Source: Ignavibacteria bacterium
GTDB lineage: Bacteria; Bacteroidota; Ignavibacteria; Kapaibacteriales; UBA2268
Length of the DNA: 33,806 bases
Direction: 5' to 3'
NCBI GenBank assembly: GCA_012522895.1
Contig: JAAYJM010000067.1
Coordinates: forward strand, 1-33,806
Shown here: positions 7,053 through 13,373 of the stretch, piece after piece
Layout: every line of letters begins with the position of its first letter
How positions within the stretch are numbered: the first letter of the stretch is position 1
The notes under the pieces: model-generated
What the model saw: only the letters and a program-made list of their open reading frames with translations
Database searches by the model: none
Told to the model about the DNA's origin: nothing
Translations under genes and position numbers: made by a program

Positions 7053-8249
7053 TTAGCAGCCACCTACTATTCTCTTCTGTGTTTTTTTAACTGCGCCAGA
7101 GGGCTTGCTTTCCTTAATTAATAGCGGCAACCTTTGGCTTGCTCTAAAACGGAAGCGGTAAATGTCTTTTTCCGAAACATCATTAGAAGCAAGCGCTGAG
7201 GCTGGAGCAAAATCAAGTATGGATTTTTGAAACTCTGCAAAACCGCCCTTTAAAACTCTAATGTTTTTAAAGCCAAGTTCTTTTGCTATATAGCCAATTC
7301 GTTTAGCTTCCAATTCATCGCTTCCAATCAAAATGTTCTTTTTGTGTCGCAAATGCAATAGTTTGCTTGGCTCTTTCTCAAAAAGATTTTCGATAGTAAA
7401 CAAAGTTGACTTTGGCAATGGCTGTTTTTCATATTCTTCTGAACTGCGAAAATCAAATATTTGTATTCTTTTGTCATCACTCATCAAGCGGCAAGAAAGC
7501 TCGTCAACGCTTATATAATCAAGTTCATAGCTTTGCAAAATACTTTGGTTATTCGATTCTTTTAAAAGAGATTCTTTTTTATTTGGGAAGAAAAAGGCAG
7601 AAATCGCAAGAGCAAAGCCGACAACGGCAATACTGATGTAATAAGGTGTAAATCGGATTGCTGGCTCTTTTATTCCGTTTGCTTTGTTTTCAATAATTGA
7701 AACAAAAAAGAAAGCAAAAAGAGCTATCAAAACAAAAAGAAAGGCAAACAAAGATTGCGATATTCCAAGCATAGAGAATAGTTGCGGGTTTCCCAAGTTT
7801 TGAGCAAAGTATAGCTCTTCCCAAAGAGGATATGTTTCAGCAAAAATAAGAACTCCAAGGTATGCCCCGATCACAAAAACTATTGCATCAATTTTTCCAA
7901 TTGCAGCAGCACAAACGCTCGTTCCGGGACAAAAACCTCCAATCACAAAGCCCAAACCCATAATTAAACCGCCAACTATTGCAGATGTTAAAAACGTAGG
8001 ATTTATGTAAATTAGGTTCATATCGAGCAAGCCGAAATGAGCAAGTGCAATCACTCCGACCATAGCAGTAACGCCAGCAGTGAAAAACACGCGAAGCACC
8101 GTGAAGTCATAGCCATAAAAAAGCCCTACCAACTTTTTCGATGTGGAAAAGCCCGCCTGCTCTAATATCATTCCGAACAGAATCCCAATGACGAGAGCAA
8201 CTATGAAATTCAAATCATTTCCAATAATATCTGGCACAAGTGGTCCCAT
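7053..8249 (-). CDS. YeeE/YedE sulfur transporter fused to a degenerate rhodanese domain
   Basis: This is a 398-aa membrane protein. The ATG at 8249 is preferred over an upstream TTG at 8264 because GAAAGGC is spaced about 7 bases before the ATG. Residues about 10-205 are hydrophobic, with 6 or so membrane segments and the family motifs GFSTSKK, GGFCPGTSVCAAAIGKID and GAYLGVLIFAE. In characterised YeeE, conserved cysteines relay thiosulfate into the cell. After a last membrane segment, about residues 240-345 form a rhodanese-like domain (ISVDEL, IQIFDFRSSEEYEKQ, FKNIRVLKGGFAEF). At the active-site loop, where catalytic rhodaneses have a Cys, the sequence reads NILIGSDELEAKR, so sulfur transfer by the usual route is unlikely. 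It follows the other YeeE half with no gap and probably forms the transporter with it. Confidence 0.88.
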   Translation of the reverse strand: MGPLVPDIIGNDLNFIVALVIGILFGMILEQAGFSTSKKLVGLFYGYDFTVLRVFFTAGVTAMVGVIALAHFGLLDMNLIYINPTFLTSAIVGGLIMGLGFVIGGFCPGTSVCAAAIGKIDAIVFVIGAYLGVLIFAETYPLWEELYFAQNLGNPQLFSMLGISQSLFAFLFVLIALFAFFFVSIIENKANGIKEPAIRFTPYYISIAVVGFALAISAFFFPNKKESLLKESNNQSILQSYELDYISVDELSCRLMSDDKRIQIFDFRSSEEYEKQPLPKSTLFTIENLFEKEPSKLLHLRHKKNILIGSDELEAKRIGYIAKELGFKNIRVLKGGFAEFQKSILDFAPASALASNDVSEKDIYRFRFRASQRLPLLIKESKPSGAVKKTQKRIVGGC

Positions 8250-8264
8250 TTTTTTGCCTTTCAA

Positions 8265-8780
8265 TTAAATCCAGAATTTTCTAAAAAAATACGCAAAGCT
8301 GTATGCAGCGCCAAAAATGGCAAACATAGTGATAATACCTCCTGCCGACATAACCGCAAGTCCGCTGAGAGCAGAGCCGCTTGTGCAACCTCTGCCGAGC
8401 TGAGAGCCAATCCCCCAAAGTATACCTCCAATCACAGCGGCTGCAATGCGGGTTTTTGAGCTTACTCGCGGTCCTTTTTCTAATTTCCAAGTTAAGCGTC
8501 CAGACATCATTCCGGAAATAAAGGCGCCAATTATAACGCCCACAACCTCGAATACTAGCCAGTTTTTTAGCGGACTGCCTTCGTGTTCTTTGGAATAATC
8601 CGCATAGAATTTGGAATTTTCTGCGTGGGCTGGGGCAACAGATTCGACAGTCGCCACAGCAGCACTTTTAAATGCCCCGCTTGCGCCAAGGCCTCGTCCT
8701 GTTATGTATATAGTTGTAAGCAGGAGCAGTCCAAGCAGCAGCCCAGCATAATAGGGGTTCATATATTTTGTGTTTTCCAT
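8265..8780 (-). CDS. YeeE/YedE-family sulfur transporter, first half
   Basis: This 171-aa membrane protein has hydrophobic segments near residues 10-27, 70-90, 108-127 and 140-160. The signature LGRGCTSGSALSGLAVMSAGG (about residues 125-145) carries the conserved cysteine of the YeeE/YedE (Sulf_transp) family, known for thiosulfate uptake in characterised members. Its size matches the short partners that occur in pairs in bacteria. Its stop codon abuts the next transporter gene, so the two are cotranscribed and likely assemble together. The ATG at 8780 lies inside the scrap ORF at 8759-8977, so its original ribosome site may have been disturbed by whatever inserted upstream. No strong Shine-Dalgarno sequence is seen. 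Confidence 0.9.
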   Translation of the reverse strand: MENTKYMNPYYAGLLLGLLLLTTIYITGRGLGASGAFKSAAVATVESVAPAHAENSKFYADYSKEHEGSPLKNWLVFEVVGVIIGAFISGMMSGRLTWKLEKGPRVSSKTRIAAAVIGGILWGIGSQLGRGCTSGSALSGLAVMSAGGIITMFAIFGAAYSFAYFFRKFWI

Positions 8781-8977
8781 AAAATTTTTGTATGTTGGTT
8801 TATACTTATTAAATTTCTAATTATTGATTTTCCTTTGTAATAATCCCAGTATTTAACTATAATTTCATTTTCAGCAATTTCATTTAGTTTTTTTAAATAT
8901 TCAAGGACATTTTGCTTATTTGAAGGAATTTTCTTTGCCAAATCTTCCAGTAATCTTGATATAATAAATTCCGCAAG
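8759..8977 (-). pseudogene. In-frame tail beyond the methyltransferase stop, unknown
   Basis: Right after the TAG stop of the methyltransferase, the same frame stays open for 72 codons (beginning LAEFIISRLLEDLAKKIPS) to a TGA at 8759, which overlaps the YeeE start by 22 bases. There is no ATG near its beginning; a TTG at 8941 is the first usable start, giving 60 residues. The translation is helical and rich in Lys, Glu and Asn, like the methyltransferase itself. It could be the 3' part of a longer methyltransferase interrupted by a GAG-to-TAG change, a remnant of a restriction endonuclease, or chance. I do not recognise a family. Confidence 0.35.
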
Positions 8978-10054
8978 CTAACCCTTTTTAAATAGTAAAA
9001 TGTATTCGTGCTTAAAAATGTAAAAACCACCAAGCAGCGCACGATAACGCCATAATTCTTTTTCTTTCATTTTGCCTTTAGTCTCTTCAAAATTTTTAAC
9101 GATGATTGATTTTAGCTTTAATTTCCTTTTTTGAATTTCATTCATACAGTAAAAACCGAGTGGAATCCATTCAGCATTGCTGTATTTATCTCCAATAACG
9201 AAAGCTAAATAACGTCCTTTTTCTAATATTGGATAAAGCGCATCAATTAACTTGCCTATTTTATCAAGAAAATCTTTTAAAGACTTCGCGTTTGACAAAT
9301 CCTTTTCATCTTCACTAAACTTTATAATATCCCAATAAGGCGGATGCATTATAACAAATTGAACTTGCTTAATCCCAATTTTTTTTAATTCCTCTTTATA
9401 GTTAAGTTCCGTGCAATCTTTATTAATAATTTTATATTCCGTATTAAAAAAATTTTCTTCTTTTTGAATATTGCTTTGGGCAATTTCAACGACCTCGCTT
9501 TGCAATTCAATGCCGACAGCATTTCTGCCTAATCGCCTTGCTTCTATGATACTTGTCCCGCTTCCAAGAAAAGTATCTAAAATCCACTCTCCTTTTTTTG
9601 TATAACGTTTAAAAAGTTGATTCGGTATTTGCGGAATAAAATTTCCCCAGTAATTACCATTATGAGCCCCGCTATTATCCCTTTTGTCTAAGACCCATAA
9701 GCTGTCAGTAATTATGTCGTCATATTGCTTCCACTTGTTCAGGTCCAAATCGTTTATTTTCGAAAACCTTTCTTCTTTCAAACTTTTAATCAGTCTTTTT
9801 ATGTAGTATTTAGTTCTCTCTATAGTTTGCGTATTTCTAATTTGCTCAATGTCGTTTTGAAAAAATGAATAATTATCTATTAACTTATGCTCCTTTTCAA
9901 ATTCGCTAATTGCAAGTAATTCCTTTTTAATATAGTGCAAATCTTTTAAATCGAGTAGCTTTTCTAATGCGGTGAAAATTCCGTTTTTTGTTTGTTCTAT
10001 CTCAAGCTGCTCGTCCGGAACATTGTTTAGCTCTTTATTATTGAATAAATTCAT
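8978..10054 (-). CDS. DNA methyltransferase (N4-cytosine or N6-adenine type)
   Basis: This 358-aa protein has a lysine- and glutamate-rich helical N-terminal region (residues 1-120) and then a SAM-dependent DNA methyltransferase domain. Visible motifs are NYWGNFIPQIPNQL (motif X-like, about 133-147), ILDTFLGSGTSIIEARRLGRNAVGIEL (motifs I-II, about 157-183, SAM binding) and the catalytic motif IV VIMHPPYWD (about 233-241). HPPYW and the order X-I-IV suggest amino methylation of cytosine or adenine. No endonuclease gene is intact nearby, so it is either an orphan methylase or the survivor of a restriction-modification pair. The gene is markedly more AT-rich in codon use (AAA, ATA, TTA) than its neighbours and sits between sulfur and redox genes on the same strand, which points to transfer. 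Confidence 0.85.
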   Translation of the reverse strand: MNLFNNKELNNVPDEQLEIEQTKNGIFTALEKLLDLKDLHYIKKELLAISEFEKEHKLIDNYSFFQNDIEQIRNTQTIERTKYYIKRLIKSLKEERFSKINDLDLNKWKQYDDIITDSLWVLDKRDNSGAHNGNYWGNFIPQIPNQLFKRYTKKGEWILDTFLGSGTSIIEARRLGRNAVGIELQSEVVEIAQSNIQKEENFFNTEYKIINKDCTELNYKEELKKIGIKQVQFVIMHPPYWDIIKFSEDEKDLSNAKSLKDFLDKIGKLIDALYPILEKGRYLAFVIGDKYSNAEWIPLGFYCMNEIQKRKLKLKSIIVKNFEETKGKMKEKELWRYRALLGGFYIFKHEYILLFKKG

Positions 10055-10145
10055 ATTTTAATAAGTTTTCAAAGTAATTCTTTATCACCTCTAAAATAAC
10101 CCGAATATCGCTCACAGTCAAATCTATAATGCGATTCAAATCCAT
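10038..10145 (-). CDS. Possible 35-aa leader ORF before the methyltransferase
   Basis: A short frame starts at the ATG at 10145 (MDLNRIIDLTVSDIRVILEV...) and ends inside the first codons of the methyltransferase, with a 17-base overlap. The peptide is a plausible amphipathic helix. Only a weak AAAGAAA precedes the ATG. It may be a small coupled gene, a remnant of a longer N-terminus, or chance; nothing in it matches a family I know. Confidence 0.25.
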   Translation of the reverse strand: MDLNRIIDLTVSDIRVILEVIKNYFENLLKYEFIQ

Positions 10146-10164
10146 CGTTTCTTTTAACTCAAAG

Positions 10165-10782
10165 CTACTCGTCATCGTCAATTTCTTCTTTGCCAGTCAG
10201 CATTGCTTTTAAATTAGAGGAAACGGTGTCTCCAGTAGTAATTAAATAAAGATGAGCTATAATGAAAGCGAGCAGTAAAAAAGCCCCGATTGTGTGCAAA
10301 ATTGCTATAGTTTCCAGCGAATCTATATTCAGTGAACGAACCCCGTATTTGGTTGGATAGCGATAAAACATATAAAGCAAGCCCGTTGTTACAACTACAG
10401 GTATCACAAGTATTTTCAGCCCAAAATATGTGAGTTTTTGCAAAGGGTTCAGTTTGCTTAAAGCAGTTTTTTTCGTTGGATGCGGGGCATTTTTAAAAAT
10501 ACCAAAAAGATAATAGTCGAGCTGTGCTTTGATATTGCTTAAAGTTGGAATATACTGCTTCCATTCGCCTGTTGCAAAATGCCAAAAAATTGCAAAAAGA
10601 ATAAGAATGATAAGCATATAAGCGGCAATATTATGATAATCAACCGCATTTTCAAAGCCGAAAAAAGTGTAAAAGCCATGGATTTCAAAGCCGGTAAATG
10701 CAAGAAAGAAAATTAAAAGCGCTTGCATCCAATGCCAAAATCTTTCAAATGGCTTGTAAATTTCTACAAGTATTTTAGCCAT
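10165..10782 (-). CDS. Cytochrome b561-type membrane subunit
   Basis: This 205-aa integral membrane protein resembles the cytochrome b subunits of Ni,Fe-hydrogenase and formate dehydrogenase. It has four main hydrophobic segments: residues about 17-38, 52-70, 120-142 and 155-178. Candidate haem-ligand histidines lie at RFWHWMQ (His17), DYHNIAAY (about 50), AILHTIGAF and IIAHLYLI, the pairs expected on opposite sides of the membrane for two b haems. Its start overlaps the end of the octaheme cytochrome gene by 8 bases, so the two are translationally coupled and should form one complex. In it, the b subunit would exchange electrons between quinol and the periplasmic multihaem protein. The C-terminus is acidic (EEIDDDE). 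Confidence 0.85.
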   Translation of the reverse strand: MAKILVEIYKPFERFWHWMQALLIFFLAFTGFEIHGFYTFFGFENAVDYHNIAAYMLIILILFAIFWHFATGEWKQYIPTLSNIKAQLDYYLFGIFKNAPHPTKKTALSKLNPLQKLTYFGLKILVIPVVVTTGLLYMFYRYPTKYGVRSLNIDSLETIAILHTIGAFLLLAFIIAHLYLITTGDTVSSNLKAMLTGKEEIDDDE

Positions 10783-12352
10783 TTTTCACCTCTTTGTTTT
10801 TTCTTGAATTAATAATTCTTAAAGCGCCGTGACCCGCAACTCCTAGAAAAGTAAGTAAAAGCAGCCATGAGCCTGCTGTGTCGACTAACCGACTGTAATC
10901 CCTTCCCGGAATGTAAAAATCTCTAAGCCCAGCAAGACGGGAATCGTTTCTTGTGTGGCACTCATTACATTGAACGGTCTCTTCTTTCGAGGAAACCATG
11001 TGATTTACAAGCCAAAACATTTTTGTTTCGATAAAATCAATTTTTCCACTGAAAGGCAAGCCAACGTCCTCCATGCCAAGTTTTGAGGCAATTTGCCAAT
11101 CAAAATCTTTCCAAAAGGCGCCCTCACCCTCTTTTTCTGCGTAAAGTCGCGGCTGAATTAAAACTTTATTTACTGGGTCGTAAGGCTGTTTTGCAATATG
11201 AATTTTCACTGGAACGATTTTTGATTCCAAATCCTTATAAGAGCCGTTTAATTGGTTCAGCACTAAATCTTCGGCTCCTTCTTCTATTGTATCACCGAGT
11301 AGATAGTGCGAGGCAGTTCCGTTGAACCAAACGTAATCTGGCTTCAGCTTTTTTCCCCAAACAAAGTTCCCTTTGATAGATAGATATGTTTGATTTCCAG
11401 CACTATCCGTTTCTACGTAAGGTTTTCCATTTTTTAATTTTCCCGCACTCGACCAATCCCAGTATAATTTAGTATAGTTTTCCTTGGCATAAATTGGAAT
11501 ATGACAAGCCTCGCAGGAAACCTTTAAAGTATGCTTATTTATAAGGTCTTTTTCGTGAGGTGCGTTTGTGTGGCACTGGTCGCAAGTATTTCTATTTGTG
11601 CAAGAAGAGGCAAAGGAGTAGAGCTTGCCAGAAATTTCGTGATGCTCAGTTAAATGACAATCAACGCACTGCAAATTCATTCCCTCAGCTGCCATGTGCA
11701 TATCAATTTCTTTTGTCGGCTCGTTCATAGCAGATTCAAGATGCCCGTGCTTGACGTTATTCCCGCCGCCACCGTAAAAATGACAAACGCCACAATTACT
11801 CCTCAATGGCTTGCCTACGCTTTGAGCAATAAGGTTTAAATCTAAATCCTCCACTGGAGCGCCAGCCTTTTCAGCAGCTTTTGAATAAGTTTCCGAGTTG
11901 TCATGGCAAACGAGGCAGTCTATATTTGTAGAGTCGGTGTAGATATTGCCCTGCTCGTCATAGCCTAATCCAATGTGGCATTTAGCACAGCTTTGCTCGT
12001 TTCCCTTTGTGCCGATGCAAAAATTATTGATTGCATTTTTCTTTCCAAGATAAACAATGCCTTTGCCTTGTATATATTCTTCACGCTCCCAGTTCCAATG
12101 GCTCGACTCCATAACCTCAGCAGAAGTAAGATTGTGGCAGGTTTCACAAGCTTTTGTAACCTCTTGTGCGCTTTCAAATTTGGCTTGCAACTCCTTGAAT
12201 TTTGAGTGGTCTACTTTTGGCTTCTGCTTTTTCGAATACTTTTCTTTCAGCTTCATCAAAGTAGTTGGCTCATAATCAAGCGAAGACAAACTCCCGATTA
12301 TTATCGCAACTATTATCGAAGCAACAACTACAAATGCAAGTATCTTCTTCAT
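10775..12352 (-). CDS. Octaheme tetrathionate reductase-family cytochrome c
   Basis: This 525-aa protein has eight CxxCH haem-binding motifs: CETCH, CAKCH, CLVCH, CGVCH, CVDCH, CDQCH, CEACH and CNECH. Number and spacing fit the octaheme tetrathionate reductase (Otr) family. The characterised Shewanella enzyme reduces tetrathionate and also nitrite and hydroxylamine in vitro. The N-terminus (ILAFVVVASIIVAIIIGSL) is an export signal or anchor, and a second hydrophobic stretch near the C-terminus (WLLLLTFLGVAGHGALRII) should anchor it in the membrane, with the haem domain in the periplasm. The start of the cytochrome b gene overlaps its end, so a quinol-linked reductase complex is likely. The physiological substrate is inferred, not shown; the nearby YeeE transporters favour sulfur compounds. 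Confidence 0.9.
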   Translation of the reverse strand: MKKILAFVVVASIIVAIIIGSLSSLDYEPTTLMKLKEKYSKKQKPKVDHSKFKELQAKFESAQEVTKACETCHNLTSAEVMESSHWNWEREEYIQGKGIVYLGKKNAINNFCIGTKGNEQSCAKCHIGLGYDEQGNIYTDSTNIDCLVCHDNSETYSKAAEKAGAPVEDLDLNLIAQSVGKPLRSNCGVCHFYGGGGNNVKHGHLESAMNEPTKEIDMHMAAEGMNLQCVDCHLTEHHEISGKLYSFASSCTNRNTCDQCHTNAPHEKDLINKHTLKVSCEACHIPIYAKENYTKLYWDWSSAGKLKNGKPYVETDSAGNQTYLSIKGNFVWGKKLKPDYVWFNGTASHYLLGDTIEEGAEDLVLNQLNGSYKDLESKIVPVKIHIAKQPYDPVNKVLIQPRLYAEKEGEGAFWKDFDWQIASKLGMEDVGLPFSGKIDFIETKMFWLVNHMVSSKEETVQCNECHTRNDSRLAGLRDFYIPGRDYSRLVDTAGSWLLLLTFLGVAGHGALRIINSRKNKEVKNG

Positions 12353-12479
12353 TTTAATAGCTTTTCAATGTTTTCAATATTCTTTTTAAGTAATATAGAT
12401 TTTTAATTGTTTTTAAAAATACTAATATTGCTTAATTTTGAAATTAAGAAAACTTTTTAAAAGAAAAAACAATTATTTT

Positions 12480-13082
12480 ATGCCTCATCACGATTTTTTT
12501 GTAACAGAAAAGCGGCTGGAAAAATTGAGCAATGTATTAAAGAAACGCCAATTTGATTTTACCATTGTTTTAGAAAATATACACGACCCGCATAATTTAT
12601 CGGCAATACTGCGTTCTTGCGATGCCGTAGGGGTTTTTGAAGTGTATTTGATTTATGAGAGAAGACCGGATATTCCGCGTTTGGGGGAAAAAAGTTCTGC
12701 AAGTGCAAAAAAATGGATTCATAAGCGGCTTTTTCATAGCGTTTCTGCCTGCTATTCTGAACTTCGTAAGCAAGGAAAAAAGATTTTCACTACTCATCTT
12801 TCTGCCGAAGCAAAATCAATTTACGAAATAGATATGACGCAAAAGATAGCAATCGTTTTTGGGAACGAACACAGCGGAGTGAGTGAAGAAGCTCTTGCCA
12901 ATGCCGATGGAAACGTTTTAATTCCACAGGTGGGAATGATTCAAAGTTTAAATATTTCCGTTGCTTGCGCTGTTACGCTATACGAAGCATTTCGCCAAAG
13001 AAGCAAGGCTGGACTATACAATCAAAGCCAAATAGACGACTCCGCTTTCCATAAAATAATGAAAGAATGGACAAAAAGGTAG
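12480..13082 (+). CDS. TrmH-family (SpoU) RNA 2'-O-methyltransferase
   Basis: This 200-aa SAM-dependent enzyme methylates a ribose 2'-hydroxyl in RNA, most likely the tRNA Gm18 position as in TrmH. The ATG at 12480 is chosen over a TTG at 12438, because the homologous N-terminus begins near TEKRLEKLSNVLKKRQ. Neither start has a good ribosome site. Motif 1 is ENIHDPHNLSAILRSCDAVG (about residues 32-51), motif 2 IAIVFGNEHSGVSEEAL (about 122-138) and motif 3 LIPQVGMIQSLNISVACAVTLYE (about 147-170), which form the SPOUT trefoil knot. The gene is divergent from the octaheme cytochrome across about 127 bases. Confidence 0.9.
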   Translation: MPHHDFFVTEKRLEKLSNVLKKRQFDFTIVLENIHDPHNLSAILRSCDAVGVFEVYLIYERRPDIPRLGEKSSASAKKWIHKRLFHSVSACYSELRKQGKKIFTTHLSAEAKSIYEIDMTQKIAIVFGNEHSGVSEEALANADGNVLIPQVGMIQSLNISVACAVTLYEAFRQRSKAGLYNQSQIDDSAFHKIMKEWTKR

Positions 13083-13173
13083 AGGAGAAAACAGAAATCC
13101 CCCCAGCCCACTTTTACAGAAAGCAGAAGAAAGAAAGCAGAAGAAAGAAGTCTGGAGGTAAAGAATAAGCTGT

Positions 13174-13189
13174 CCCCCGCTGGCGGGGG
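13174..13189. repeat. GC-rich palindrome, copy 2 (CCCCCGC family)
   Basis: CCCCCGC-TG-GCGGGGG is a perfect 7-bp stem with a 2-base loop. It is the reverse complement form of the copy at 586-603 and is followed by AGGGGG. Confidence 0.8.
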
Positions 13190-13276
13190 CAGGGGGTGGA
13201 TCTTTATACATTGCAATTACTTAATGCTTTTTCTCTCCTTCCCATTTGAGTTTTGGAAGAAGGGAGCAGAAAGAAA

Positions 13277-13307
13277 GATGGACTCCACCTTTAAGGTGGG
13301 GTCCATC
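13277..13307. repeat. 31-bp near-perfect palindrome (GGTGGAGTCCATC family)
   Basis: Left arm GATGGACTCCACCTT and right arm AAGGTGGGGTCCATC are separated by one T. They pair at 15 positions with a single T/G wobble. It lies between convergent genes and could act as a bidirectional terminator hairpin, though it has no long T run. One arm recurs at 30167-30179 after pyrG. Confidence 0.8.
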
Positions 13308-13373
13308 TGAAAAATCAAGAAATCTTTTAATCAAGAAAATCAAGGTTCAAAGATCTCAGTCTTTTCTTTAAAC

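Larger units (their letters stand above)
13083..13373. other. Intergenic region with two palindromic repeats
   Basis: This stretch separates the convergent trmH-like and mutS2 genes and holds no gene. It contains purine-rich AGAAAG-type runs, the GC-rich palindrome at 13174-13189 and the long palindrome at 13277-13307. The stretch 13228-13290, read on the - strand, resembles the region starting at 30167. Short open frames here translate repeat sequence. Confidence 0.6.

Noticed and set aside
7053-12352. A complete restriction-modification or anti-phage island
   Set aside because: Only a methyltransferase is recognisable; no endonuclease, helicase, integrase or other defence gene is visible.
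13014-13216. Two overlapping frames of about 65 aa on the - strand after the TrmH-like gene
   Set aside because: They translate the purine-rich run and the CCCCCGC palindrome and overlap the end of a solid gene.
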